64,000 nucleotides of DNA from Owenweeksia sp. (GCA_002695025.1 NZNV01000028.1:62001-126000); one strand, 5' to 3'; positions 9,264 to 18,334 are shown, numbered from the stretch's first letter. The notes: generated from the sequence alone by a model not told the origin. Made by a program: numbers and translations.

Positions 9264-11318
9264 TTACTTGGAAATAATCAATGGTTTGGCACCAATTTGT
9301 TTGCCACTTCCACTACTGAGGGATAGGGTATATATTCCGGCAGGCAAAAAGCCTAATTGGAGCTTTTGGTCCTGCTGGTATAATACTTGGGTAAAGAGGA
9401 GTTGGCCGGTGGCTGAGTAGATCTTCACTTTCTGATTCTTCAGGTTATTTCCGATGAGGGTCAGCTCTCCATTGGAGGGATTGGGATAGAAGTCAAAAGT
9501 GGAAGCCATTTCTTCTTTGAGGCCAATGCTGCTCAGGTCAATCCTGTTTACTGTATTGGCATCATAGTCCACGTACCAAATAGCTCCATCGGGGCCTATT
9601 TTAATGCCCATAATTCCTTGAGCAGCGGTTGCCAATCTGCCAAGCTCTACCGCAGGCATGGTAGTAATATCGTAAATGATGACATCGCCTGTGGCATAAT
9701 CGCTTACCAGCATCCTGTTATCAATCAAATCAATGCCGGCAGGTTCCATCAAACCAGAATCCACTACGGTCTCCCAGGTATAGTTGACAATGTTTTTATA
9801 CTCAGCCACAGGCTCATGGGGGCCAAAGGTCGGAGCACCGCCTTTTGTTCCGGTGGTGGCGTCAATCCTTATTACCCGCTTGTTTCCATAATCCACCACA
9901 TATACCCAATCGGTTGCCTTGTCATACACCAAGTGGCTGACCACTTTATTTAGAGGGTCTTTATCCACGTTCACTTCGCTGTACCTCCATATGATGCCAT
10001 CAGCATGGTCATTTCCTCCAGGCACATGTTCTTTGGCAAAATCATACCGAACTATGTCATCATTGTAACCGTCAAAAACCCAAAACACATTATCCTTTTC
10101 GTGGGCAATGCCTTGGCATTCGGGACTTTCATGAAGCATATCGTAGTGACTGCCGTTTCCACCCGAAGGCTGCGCATATATGGCCGGGTCGCTGGACCAA
10201 AGTGCCGGGCCTGTAAAGGGCGCCCCCCCGTTGTGGTTAGCGTCATATACCCCGGGAGAGGTGCCGAAATTCCCGTTTTCACTGAAGGCAATTCCGGTAG
10301 GTAATGACATAAAGTGCCAGGAGTTACCATCTTTTTTATGGACATCGGTTTGGGTGGGGGTACCTGCATTGGAGTAGGTTACCGTAGATCCGCCCGAGGT
10401 CTCCGTGCGCTTGTTCACTACCCACAGTTCCTTTCGGCTAAGTGTAGGATGAAAGTCGAGGTCAGTAGGGCCATTTAGCAAGTCGCTGGCATTCCCAATC
10501 TCGGTAACTTTATTGAGTCCCGCCAGGTAGCTGTCAATGATATTGGCCGTGCCTGGGCCTATTTCAACTTGCTTTAAAATGGTGTCGTTGCTGGCATCCA
10601 TATCCGCATTGCCGTTAATCTGGCCTACCCATAGTTTTATAGTGTACAGGCCATTTGCCGCAGGTGTCCAGCTGGTAGGGTGGTTTAAATGTCCATCCTC
10701 ATAATTGGCTATGGAAAGTCCGCTGAGGGTGGCACTCATTACTGTGTTGTTGTTAACCTGATAAGCAAAGGTGACGGAGTTAACCGTATCCTTGCCAAGG
10801 TTGAAGAAGTGGGCTTCTATAGGGGCGGGGCTCTGTTGGGCATAGCCATAGGGTTTATCAATTTCGAGCACCTCCAGGTTGTACTGCAAAGGTTCTTCGG
10901 CAACAAATGAAAAGCTTTGGGAAGCACTTGTTCCCTTAAAGGTTTTAATGGTATATCCATTAATGGCCACCTCAAATTCAAAGCCCCCATCACCCCAGTC
11001 ATCACGGTATTGTATCGTGTAGGTATTTCCCTGAACAATGCATTGGAGAGGAACGCTGATGGTCTGGTTGCTGGCATAGCCCCCGCTTTGTACCGTTTTA
11101 GCACCGCCACCATTGCAGCCCACGGCATTGTTTCCGCCTGAAACGAGGGTGCCGGTCCCACAAGTGTTGTTTCCTGGCACTAATTCCCAGTAACCCTCAT
11201 AGGCGTATGAACCGCTGTGAACCGTTAGCTGTAGTTCTACTTCCCCTGGGTTGCATTGGCCGTTGGTTTGGTAAAAACCAATTCCACAGGCGACAATCAT
11301 TAAGTAAATCTGTTTCAT
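9264..11318 (-). CDS. Secreted NHL-repeat/beta-propeller protein with T9SS sorting domain
   Basis: Exported protein of 684 residues. A short signal peptide ends at TNGQ; next is a Cys-rich beta domain (residues 20-140, with Cys at CNPG, NNTCGTG, VGCNGG, QCIV). A CARDB-like segment follows (NLEVLEIDKP, then VNSVTFAYQVNN), then NHL/SMP-30-like propeller repeats (WVYVVDYGNKRVIRIDATTG; MLVSDYATGDVIIYD; AIWYVDYDANTVNRID). The end (FDFYPNPSNGELTLIGN ... AGIYTLSLSSG) is a type A sorting domain. It starts 6 bp after the peroxidase remnant and probably belonged to the same operon. Ligand or enzyme activity is not visible. Confidence 0.83.
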   Translation of the reverse strand: MKQIYLMIVACGIGFYQTNGQCNPGEVELQLTVHSGSYAYEGYWELVPGNNTCGTGTLVSGGNNAVGCNGGGAKTVQSGGYASNQTISVPLQCIVQGNTYTIQYRDDWGDGGFEFEVAINGYTIKTFKGTSASQSFSFVAEEPLQYNLEVLEIDKPYGYAQQSPAPIEAHFFNLGKDTVNSVTFAYQVNNNTVMSATLSGLSIANYEDGHLNHPTSWTPAANGLYTIKLWVGQINGNADMDASNDTILKQVEIGPGTANIIDSYLAGLNKVTEIGNASDLLNGPTDLDFHPTLSRKELWVVNKRTETSGGSTVTYSNAGTPTQTDVHKKDGNSWHFMSLPTGIAFSENGNFGTSPGVYDANHNGGAPFTGPALWSSDPAIYAQPSGGNGSHYDMLHESPECQGIAHEKDNVFWVFDGYNDDIVRYDFAKEHVPGGNDHADGIIWRYSEVNVDKDPLNKVVSHLVYDKATDWVYVVDYGNKRVIRIDATTGTKGGAPTFGPHEPVAEYKNIVNYTWETVVDSGLMEPAGIDLIDNRMLVSDYATGDVIIYDITTMPAVELGRLATAAQGIMGIKIGPDGAIWYVDYDANTVNRIDLSSIGLKEEMASTFDFYPNPSNGELTLIGNNLKNQKVKIYSATGQLLFTQVLYQQDQKLQLGFLPAGIYTLSLSSGSGKQIGAKPLIISK

Positions 11319-11324
11319 TTTAGT

Positions 11325-11851
11325 TTAATTTTTAAAAAGTCCATTAGTATTAAATTCCTCATCGGTTAAGCTTTTTAAGAAAGCCACTAATAAAACTGGT
11401 CATAGCTGCTGCTTCCACTTATCAAACTGCGCTGAAACGTGGCCCGTGCCCTGGTGATTACATACGGATCAACCTCACGGGTATAGGCTTCCTGAGCCAT
11501 ATTTTGATAGTCTTCTCTCTTACCAAGTAGCTCTGCAATCAGCAGCATCTCATGGGCAAACTCATTCTCTTCCTGCACAGGCACAAGCACCTGCATTTCA
11601 AAGGTAGGCACACTTCCTTCTCGTAAAAAATAGGGGTGGTAGCCAATATTAGCTAAGGATGGTGCATTTCGTACTCCCGGCCTGTTTTCCACTCCCGGGC
11701 TGAAGGCTTTATTATCTGCAAAAGCAAGATTTGCTGTATGGCAACTGGCGCAACTGATGCTGCCATCTACCGAAAGAATTGGATCGTAAAACCGCTTCTT
11801 GCCCAGTTCCCATCGGGCCTTAGTAAATTGATTATCCTCGGAAAATGGCAT
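11325..11851 (-). pseudogene. Cytochrome-c peroxidase with internal deletion
   Basis: The first 154 codons match the N-terminal haem domain of the di-haem cytochrome-c peroxidase/MauG family: LGKKRFYDPILSVDGSISC, then the haem site C-A-S-C-H, a GVENRPGVRNAPSLANIG segment and ATFQRSLISGSSSYDQF. The frame then hits TAG (11387-11389). Directly after, in another frame, comes AFLKSLTDEEFNTNGLFKN and a stop, which is the normal extreme C-terminus of this family. The second haem domain, about 150 residues, is gone: an internal deletion joined the two ends out of frame. An in-frame stop also lies 12 bp before the ATG, and the signal peptide is missing. The 62-codon frame at 11875-12063 could be its lost N-terminus, but this is weak. 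Confidence 0.8.
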
Positions 11852-12194
11852 TTCAGAGAAACCTTAATTCGCAACTACAGAAATGAGCCCCTACCTGAAA
11901 GCTCATCGTGCTTAGGGGCAAATTTAAAATGACTGTTATGGAAAGAATAAATCTCACGGCCACTAAAATAAGCTTTTTGATCGCATTTAGATAGAAGATT
12001 TGCCTTGCGAATATTTTCTACCCACACGATGGCAAAAAATATTACCAGGGTTGAAGTTTTCAAAGGAGTTAGTGATCGATCATAGTTGGGATTGGTCTCG
12101 GCTTAGCCGAGGCGGCTAGTTTTGCAAATTTTTCCTCAGGTTTGCTTGGGAGCGAACTTTACCAGCATCAAAGGGATATTTTTCTGACACGTTC

Positions 12195-12460
12195 TCCAAG
12201 AAAATGACTATTGCCATGGGCTTTGAATCTCACTGCCGGCCTCGCCAACTTTTAGCGCCAATGGAATCAGAGCCAGCCTGTGGTGAAAGCGGTCATCAAA
12301 ATCGGGTTTAGACGGCCCCAGGCTCCTTTCTGCAAAAGCTCTTTTCCTTTTACCCCTTCTTTTGCGCGGGTCTTCATAGCCGAAACCACTAAAATACCGT
12401 TGCGGGCAGCTATGCGAAACAGGCTAGTAAAGTCAATGGTGGCTGTATTGCAGATAACCT
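12195..12460 (-). pseudogene. Remnant of a second heavy-metal RND pump (C-terminal part)
   Basis: Reading the minus strand gives SLFRIAARNGILVVSAMK, then LLQKGAWGRLNPILMTAFTT, and after a frame change LALIPLALKVGEAGSEIQSP, and after another MAIVIFLENV. In this order these match the last transmembrane block of CzcA-type pumps (FGIAxxNGIxLxS; ERLxPxLMTA; LxxIPLAL; GxEIQxPMAxVIxG). At least two frameshifts and stops break it, and nothing recognisable of the pump lies on either side. It differs from the intact cusA at 2279-6085, so it is a separate lost pump. The plus-strand frame at 12280-12561 is only its antisense. The rest of 11867-12557 holds nothing I can name. Confidence 0.72.
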
Positions 12461-12557
12461 CAGTATATTTCCCTCAAGTAAAAGAAGGGTTCAACACCTG
12501 CCTGGCTAAAGTTGAGCGAGAATCACCGAGACCCTGTAACGTCCCGGTGGTATTTTT

Positions 12558-12878
12558 TTAGCCTAAGTAAGCTTCACATGCTTTCTCACATTCACGGCAC
12601 GCTTCTCCACAGCGTTTGCAGTGGTCCATTTCGTGCTTTTCACACTCATCAGCACACTTGCTGCAAATATCCTTACAAAGCTGCACCATTTCCCTGGCGT
12701 TGGTTGCATTAATGGCTAATAGATTAGCACCGGCCTGGCAGGTTTCAGCACAAGCACGGTCAAGCCTTACACAAGGCACCATCTTCTTAATATTGTCCTC
12801 ATCCAGGCAGGAATCGGCACAGTTGAGACATTCGCGGATGCATTTCTGAAGTGATTCTATAAGTTGTACATTTTGCAT
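12558..12878 (-). CDS. Four-helix bundle copper-binding (Csp/DUF326-like) protein
   Basis: Small cytosolic Cys-rich protein of 106 residues with no signal peptide. Fourteen Cys occur at helix spacing (C-x3-C-x2-C and C-x2-C-x3-C patterns: KCIRECLNCADSC; LCKDICSKCADECEK; HCKRCGEACRECEKACEA), the layout of copper-storage proteins that fill a four-helix core with Cu(I). By family it buffers or stores cytosolic copper. It stands next to the RND-pump remnant and a few kb from the cus operon, which fits a copper-handling neighbourhood. The gene is intact, unlike its neighbours. Confidence 0.88.
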   Translation of the reverse strand: MQNVQLIESLQKCIRECLNCADSCLDEDNIKKMVPCVRLDRACAETCQAGANLLAINATNAREMVQLCKDICSKCADECEKHEMDHCKRCGEACRECEKACEAYLG

Positions 12879-13015
12879 GACGGGTGTATTTAAATTGATT
12901 TGTTAGCACCAACATAGAGTAGGGGCAAAAGTTTGGAGAATGCCTTCTTGTTTGGAAACTTTTACAGTCCTGAAGTATTTAATACCTGGGGGTTACCTAA
13001 ATTGAAAAAAGAGCT

Positions 13016-13969
13016 ATGGCATTAAACGTTGTTATCACAGGCGCATCTGCCGGAGTAGGCCGTGCAATAGCGAAGGAGTTTGCTAAAGATGGCGCAAACA
13101 TACTTCTGATAGCCCGGGGCAAGGAAGCTTTGCAGGGGGCTAAAAATGAAGTGGAGTCATTGGGTGGTAACGCCTGGATTTTTGAAGCAGATGTGGCTGA
13201 TGCGGCAAAGTTAAATGAAGCGGCTGATTACGGGGAAAAGAACATCGGGCCCATTGATATTTGGGTCAATAATGCCATGACCAGTGTTTTTAGCCGTGTG
13301 GTAGATATGGAACCCGAAGAATTCAAGCGGGTTACCGAGGTGACATACCTCGGTCAGGTGTATGGTACCCTTGCAGCATTGCGTAAAATGAAAGAGCGTA
13401 ACAGGGGTAAAATTATTTTGATAGGTTCCGCACTATCTTATCGGGGCATTCCTTTACAATCTGCATACTGCGCCTGTAAGCACGCCATTGTGGGCTTCTT
13501 TGAGTCTCTGCAAGCGGAACTTTTGCATGATAATTTAGATGTTGACTTATCCATTGTTCACCTTCCAGCTATGAATACCCCACAATTTGGGTGGGTAAAA
13601 ACGCGCTTTGATAAAAAGCCAAAACCTATGGGTAAGATATTTCAGCCCGAAGTGGCAGCACGTGCTGTGGTGGATGTAGCAAAAACAGGGCAACGAGAGC
13701 GAATGGTAGGATTTTCCACATTCAAAACGGTATGGGGCAATAAACTCGCCCCCGCTTATCTGGATAAGTTCATGGCAAAGAAGGGCTTTAGTGGTCAACT
13801 TACAGATAAAACCGAAAGCCCAAACAGGGAATATAACCTATGGAAACCTGTGCCGGGTGATCATGGCTCTCATGGTGACTTTGATGATGAGGCATCAGAC
13901 TTCAGCCTATTTGAAAAAATAAACGAAAAGTTCAATCGACTCTCGGCTTACCTAAAGCTACGTTCTTAG
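13016..13969 (+). CDS. SDR family oxidoreductase
   Basis: NAD(P)-dependent short-chain dehydrogenase/reductase of 317 residues. The cofactor motif TGASAGVG is at residues 8-15, the NNAG-like motif reads NNAM near residue 90, and the catalytic Ser and Tyr-x3-Lys lie in IGSALSYRGIPLQSAYCACK near residues 140-158. The C-terminal 60 residues beyond the usual 250-residue core resemble the longer Bacteroidota SDRs found near stress genes. Substrate cannot be told. It is divergent from the copper-storage gene and about 60 bp from the end of the convergent glycosidase gene. Confidence 0.88.
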   Translation: MALNVVITGASAGVGRAIAKEFAKDGANILLIARGKEALQGAKNEVESLGGNAWIFEADVADAAKLNEAADYGEKNIGPIDIWVNNAMTSVFSRVVDMEPEEFKRVTEVTYLGQVYGTLAALRKMKERNRGKIILIGSALSYRGIPLQSAYCACKHAIVGFFESLQAELLHDNLDVDLSIVHLPAMNTPQFGWVKTRFDKKPKPMGKIFQPEVAARAVVDVAKTGQRERMVGFSTFKTVWGNKLAPAYLDKFMAKKGFSGQLTDKTESPNREYNLWKPVPGDHGSHGDFDDEASDFSLFEKINEKFNRLSAYLKLRS

Positions 13970-14026
13970 TATGCCAGTCCAAAACGCTGGCAAGTTAGCC
14001 GTTTGAAGAAATGCCACGGATGGACT

Positions 14027-15448
14027 TTAACCGGAAAACTCTGTTTCACCAGTGTTTTTTTTCCCTTCTTCCATTTGCATCATATCCACCACTAATCCGG
14101 CCCAGGTAAAGTCTGCGGCCCCGTAACCCTCGCCTGTGAAGGGATTGTAGTATTCGCAAAAGCCGCTTTTTTTAATCAATTCCTTTATGCTGCTTATCAG
14201 CTTTCCGGATTCCTTGTAGTAGCCCTTTTCCATTAAAAACTGATGCATAAACCAGTTGTTTACGATCCAGGTGGGTCCACGCCAGATATACATAGACGGC
14301 CCCGGATCAAAGGACGGGCTGTTTTTAGCTACAGAGGGTATCGGAAAAGGCACACCAAATTCGTCCTCATTAAAAAAGTGCCTCTTCACCACTTTTTGGG
14401 TCACATCATCAGGCATGTCTTCAATGACTACAGGATAAAATATGGTAGGAGTCAGCACCTTTATCTTTGTATTGTCTTTGCCGTACAGGTCGTAAAAAGC
14501 CGCGTCCTCTTCGTCATACATTAGCCTGAGCATGCTCTTCCTTACTTCTTCGCTCAGATTTCTATACCTCTCCGCAGCAGAATCACCTGTTGCCTCGCAA
14601 AGCCTGCTCAGCGCCCGTAGGTTTTGGGCATACACGGTATTCAATCCGGCATCTTTCACCACAAAATAGTTTTTGCGATATATTTTCCTCAAGTTAAAAT
14701 CGTGTAGAAAATTTCTGATATCTACTCCTACCACGTTGAGGAACAACCTGCGGCTGGCCTTTTTCTCCTTCAACCCCAGGACAACATCATAGGTGGGCTT
14801 CCAGTCCATGCCCGATTCAAAAGGCGATATAATGCTCAACAAATGGTCTCCCTCAAAGTCGCGGTTATTGGCCAGCCAATCATAGTAGGCCTTGAGCTTT
14901 GGCATCATTTCGGTCAAAAAAACTTTATCCCCGGAGGCTTTGTAAAGGCGCTCTGTGGCTTGTGCTACAAGTGGTGGCTGTATCAGGGCACTCATGTGGC
15001 TGCGGAATAAATTTTGAAAGCGTGGCTCTGACTGGAAAAAGTCGGTAAGCCTGCCCGGCCTGAGCCGGTTCCAGTAGATCATATGCCCCACAAACCCATT
15101 GGGGCGTTGTAAAGCAAAAAGGCTTCGCAAATGCTCCTTTGCCATATCCTGTTCGCCCAGTGCCGAGAAAATGTAAATATGAAAACACGTATCCCAGAAA
15201 AACTGGAAAGGGTAACGTGTGGGGGATGGTTTGGTGTAATGGAATTTCCGTCCATCTTTCAGACGGCCCTTCACCATGTTTTCGTGCATTACCTTCTTTA
15301 CCTTTTCGTAAAGTTCCTGAGCGGTCATAGTGTGGAGTGTTACTTTCTTTCGCAAGGGAGTTTGCAAAGCTTCTTCCAACGGCTTTGTGATATCGGCTCC
15401 TATGCAATTAACCTGATATTTTCCCGGATGGTTTAATTCCTGAACCAT
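14027..15448 (-). CDS. MGH1-like (alpha/alpha)6 glycoside hydrolase
   Basis: Cytosolic protein of 473 residues, no signal peptide. It has the (alpha/alpha)6 landmarks of the MGH1/GH63/trehalase group: YPFQFFWDTCFHIYIFSALG (an Asp in the first catalytic region), RPNGFVGHMIYWN, SPFESGMDW and WRGPTWIVNNWFMHQFL, then PFTGEGYGAADFTWAG near the end. Family members cleave mannosylglycerate, glucosylglycerate or other alpha-glucosides, so a compatible-solute or alpha-glucoside role is likely but the substrate is open. It is divergent from the SPW/VKOR gene and convergent with the SDR gene. Confidence 0.83.
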   Translation of the reverse strand: MVQELNHPGKYQVNCIGADITKPLEEALQTPLRKKVTLHTMTAQELYEKVKKVMHENMVKGRLKDGRKFHYTKPSPTRYPFQFFWDTCFHIYIFSALGEQDMAKEHLRSLFALQRPNGFVGHMIYWNRLRPGRLTDFFQSEPRFQNLFRSHMSALIQPPLVAQATERLYKASGDKVFLTEMMPKLKAYYDWLANNRDFEGDHLLSIISPFESGMDWKPTYDVVLGLKEKKASRRLFLNVVGVDIRNFLHDFNLRKIYRKNYFVVKDAGLNTVYAQNLRALSRLCEATGDSAAERYRNLSEEVRKSMLRLMYDEEDAAFYDLYGKDNTKIKVLTPTIFYPVVIEDMPDDVTQKVVKRHFFNEDEFGVPFPIPSVAKNSPSFDPGPSMYIWRGPTWIVNNWFMHQFLMEKGYYKESGKLISSIKELIKKSGFCEYYNPFTGEGYGAADFTWAGLVVDMMQMEEGKKNTGETEFSG

Positions 15449-15484
15449 TATAGAAGTCCAGGGTTTAGGCTAAAAAATAATCCC

Positions 15485-16957
15485 ATGAGCGACCAACCAA
15501 TGGCTTCAAGAGGAGTATCCCGCCCCATGGCCGAAAAACAGATGAAAAAGAAATCTGAGCAGGATTCTGATTCAATGGAAATGCTCAGGTCCCACCATAA
15601 GCAAACACTTTGGGTTTATTGGACTCTGATTATTCTGGGCGTCTGGCTCATCCTGGCCCCGTTTACCTTTGGCTATGGAAAAGACACCGTAATGCCTTCA
15701 GGTGGTCGCGACCTTTGGCTTACGCTGGATCAACGGATTTCCCTTTCCATCTGGAATGATGTTGTTTGCGGTATTCTCCTGATCATATTTGGGTGGCGTT
15801 CGCTGCAACCTAACCGGCCAATAAGTCTTTGGGCCGCCTGTTTTGTTGGTATATATATCAGCATGGCGCCTCTCGTTTTTTGGGCTCCCACAGCAGTGGC
15901 CTATTATAACGATACCATTGTAGGGGCTATGGTCATTGCCCTTACCATACTGATTCCGGGAATGCCCAATATGATTGCCTATATGAAAAAAGGGCCGCAG
16001 GTACCCCCGGGCTGGAGTTACAATCCTTCCAGTTGGCCCCAACGGTGGATCATGATAGTTACAGGGTTCCTCGGATGGATTGTTAGCCGCTATCTCGCTA
16101 CTTTTCAGCTGGGATATATCAACAGCGTCTGGGATCCCTTTTTTGGTCGCAGTTCTGAATTGGTACTCAATTCCAGCATGTCGCACAGCCTGCCGATTTC
16201 TGATGCCGGATTAGGTGCCCTGGCCTATACTTTTGAGTTTTTAATGGGCTGGATGGGCAGTCCGGCCCGCTGGCGTACTATGCCCTGGATGGTCACCTTT
16301 TTCGGTATACTGGTAATTCCGTTAGGTTTGGTTCACATTGCCCTGGTCATTTCCCAACCCATTGTAGTAGGACATTGGTGTACTTTCTGCCTTATGGCTG
16401 CAGCTATCATGCTTCCGATGATTCCATTGGAAATTGATGAAGTCTTTGCCATGTTCGATTTTCTTCGCGATGCCAAAAAACGTAAGCTCAACATGTGGCG
16501 GGCGTTCTGGAAAGGAGGCACAATGGAGGCTGAGGGCATGGATGAACGGTCGCCAGAGCTTATGGAGCTCTCTAAAAAACCCGGTCCCGTATTGCGTGCA
16601 GCCTTTTGGGGCATGAATCTTCCATGGACGCTTGGCCTCTCCACGTGCATAGGGATATATCTGATGTTTTCCCCTGCCATCTTCAATCTCAGCCAATGGG
16701 GAGCCCACATCTTCCACCTTGGAGGTGCCTTGGTAGTAGTGGCTTCGGTTATTGCCATGGGTGAAATTGTCCGTATCGGAAGGTACTTGAACCTACTTAT
16801 CGGCCTGGCATTAGCCGCCTTGCCGTGGTTCCTGGCAGGTTCATCCACAGCCGGCAACATCAATGGACTCATTGCTGCCATCTGCGTTATGGCTTTATCC
16901 ATTCCTGTAGGTAAAAGGCAAGAAAAGTTTGGGTATTGGGAGCGATGGATCAAGTAG
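15485..16957 (+). CDS. SPW-repeat membrane protein fused to vitamin K epoxide reductase domain
   Basis: Integral membrane protein of 490 residues. Residues 45-165 and about 370-480 carry SPW-type segments (WVYWTLIILGVWLILAPFTF; LWAACFVGIYISMAPLVFW; LGLSTCIGIYLMFSPAIFN). Between them lies a VKOR-like core whose redox motif is C299-T-F-C302 in GHWCTFCLMAA, the quinone-linked disulfide-forming site. Another semi-conserved piece is DAGLGALAYTFEFLMGWMGS. VKOR domains make disulfides by passing electrons to quinone; here they may serve exported Cys-rich proteins, which is inference. The first about 40 residues are hydrophilic. The broken membrane-protein gene follows 28 bp downstream and was probably in the same operon. 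Confidence 0.85.
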   Translation: MSDQPMASRGVSRPMAEKQMKKKSEQDSDSMEMLRSHHKQTLWVYWTLIILGVWLILAPFTFGYGKDTVMPSGGRDLWLTLDQRISLSIWNDVVCGILLIIFGWRSLQPNRPISLWAACFVGIYISMAPLVFWAPTAVAYYNDTIVGAMVIALTILIPGMPNMIAYMKKGPQVPPGWSYNPSSWPQRWIMIVTGFLGWIVSRYLATFQLGYINSVWDPFFGRSSELVLNSSMSHSLPISDAGLGALAYTFEFLMGWMGSPARWRTMPWMVTFFGILVIPLGLVHIALVISQPIVVGHWCTFCLMAAAIMLPMIPLEIDEVFAMFDFLRDAKKRKLNMWRAFWKGGTMEAEGMDERSPELMELSKKPGPVLRAAFWGMNLPWTLGLSTCIGIYLMFSPAIFNLSQWGAHIFHLGGALVVVASVIAMGEIVRIGRYLNLLIGLALAALPWFLAGSSTAGNINGLIAAICVMALSIPVGKRQEKFGYWERWIK

Positions 16958-16985
16958 AAATTTCTTACAAATTATCGGAGTAGCG

Positions 16986-17437
16986 ATGAATACATTTGGT
17001 AAAATTCTGATCTCGGCCTTTACCGGCACCGCCTTTATGACCCTTTACAGCTATAGCATTTCCCGTAAGGAAAAGCAGCAGTTTCGCGAGCCGGAGTTGT
17101 AGAATGAACTTACTCCTGGTATTCACGAAAAATTTCCATCTTCCTGAGCGCAAGCCGGCCGTGGGTTTTGTACTTCACTATCTTACAGGCGTTGGTTTTG
17201 CTTTATCCTACATGCCTGTTTGGAAAAAACCAAGCTCAAACCTTCATTTAAAAGTGGAGCGGCATTGGGTTTCTTAGTGGTCTGGTGGGGATTGGTATAT
17301 GGGAAACAGCCTTTAGGCTGCATCCCAACCCTCCAAAAGTGGATAAGAAAGACTATTACTCTCAGCTCCTGGTGGCACATAGCATTTTTGGCGCGGGTGC
17401 AAGTGAGCAGTGGCAACTGATGGAGGAACAGCATTAA
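16986..17437 (+). pseudogene. Frameshifted small multi-pass membrane protein gene
   Basis: The ATG at 16986 opens MNTFGKILISAFTGTAFM and reads to FREPEL, where a TAG stands in place of a sense codon (the frame goes on as NEL). Then the coding signal jumps: VGFVLHYLTGVGFALSYMPV, next KTKLKPSFKSGAALGF in a new frame, then LSGLVGIGIWETAFRLHP, and in the same frame QLLVAHSIFGAGASEQWQL with stop TAA at 17435-17437. One nonsense and about three frameshifts break what was a protein of about 150 residues with three or four membrane helices. Function is unknown. Its remains cover the whole gap to the next gene. Confidence 0.78.
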
Positions 17438-17510
17438 TTCCCCGGATGCATGGTCCTGAATGGATCAGATACTTTACGCGGATTCCGAAGCTAATTTGCC
17501 AACTGCTTGA

Positions 17511-18284
17511 TCACGGAATTTGAGTCACCACCACAAAACTCCCGGAAGTATTCTCCCATGGTAGCAATCTTTTAACCGGCCCGTCCTTGAAAACGTCATC
17601 TCCTTTCCGCCACCGCGCTCGCCATTCAGGGGCAGCCGGGTGAACGATGGGCTTCACCAGCTCTCTGGTACCTTTATTAAACTGCAGTTTCCAAACCCAG
17701 CTTGGTTCTGTATCTCTCATCAAATGCGCCTCGTCATTCCACAGCTCAAAAACCTCATCATCAGGACTTATGACAGTTGTTGGCTCCGAAGTGGCAATCA
17801 CGGTTTTATAGAGCCTTTTATGCCCGCTTATTTGAAACCCCCATCCGCGGGAACTTTCCGGAAACTCCTGAAAACCCATCTTTTTCCAGAAGCCTTCAGA
17901 ACTGGCAGGGGCGCATTCCAGGTCAACAATAAAAAAGCCCTTCTCTCTGAGAAACTGAAACACATCTTTTACCAGGCTCTTGCCCAGGCCACAACCCTGC
18001 AAGTCCGGGCGGATTTCAGAAATGTTGATGTAAACCCCAAAATCACTGTTCTGATGCTAGGTCAGAAATCCAATTGTTTCTCCATTCAGAATGCCCACCG
18101 CCATTTCTCCTTTGGCAAAAGACGCCTTCAAAAGATGCAGGTTACAATAAAACCCGTCACCTGTTTTCTGCTCCTCCTGCAAAAGCCAGTTCTCCAGTTC
18201 CTCAAGCTGGCGATGGCCTGGCCGAAAAGACACCTGAAAACCGGATGTATCATAGGTTCTCATATCTGTAGAACTTCCTTTCAC
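17511..18284 (-). pseudogene. GNAT-like acetyltransferase gene interrupted by one amber codon
   Basis: Two pieces lie in the same frame: 75 codons (18284-18060) ending GEMAVGILNGETIGFLT, then TAG at 18057-18059, then an open frame to 17511. Reading through gives ETIGFLT-stop-HQNSDFGVYINISEIR, then QGCGLGKSLVKDVFQFLRE and APASSEGFWKKMGF, which is the normal GNAT order: beta4 with -xIGF-, then the acetyl-CoA loop Q-G-x-G-x-G/L-G-K. No base needs to be added or lost, so one substitution separates it from a 257-residue protein. The second half has an extra C-terminal domain of about 90 residues. Either it is a recent pseudogene, or the strain carries a suppressor. The substrate is unknown. Confidence 0.75.
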
Positions 18285-18334
18285 CTCCTTTATAGCCCTA
18301 TTTGATTATTTACTCCTAATTCTTTAGAACCCCA

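Noticed and set aside
11875-12063. 62-codon minus-strand frame with a hydrophobic start (MKTSTLVIFFAIVWV)
   Set aside because: It could be the lost N-terminus of the peroxidase gene, but the frame does not join and no family motif is present.
12280-12561. 93-codon plus-strand frame before the copper-storage gene
   Set aside because: It is antisense to the RND-pump remnant, which gives a far better match on the minus strand.
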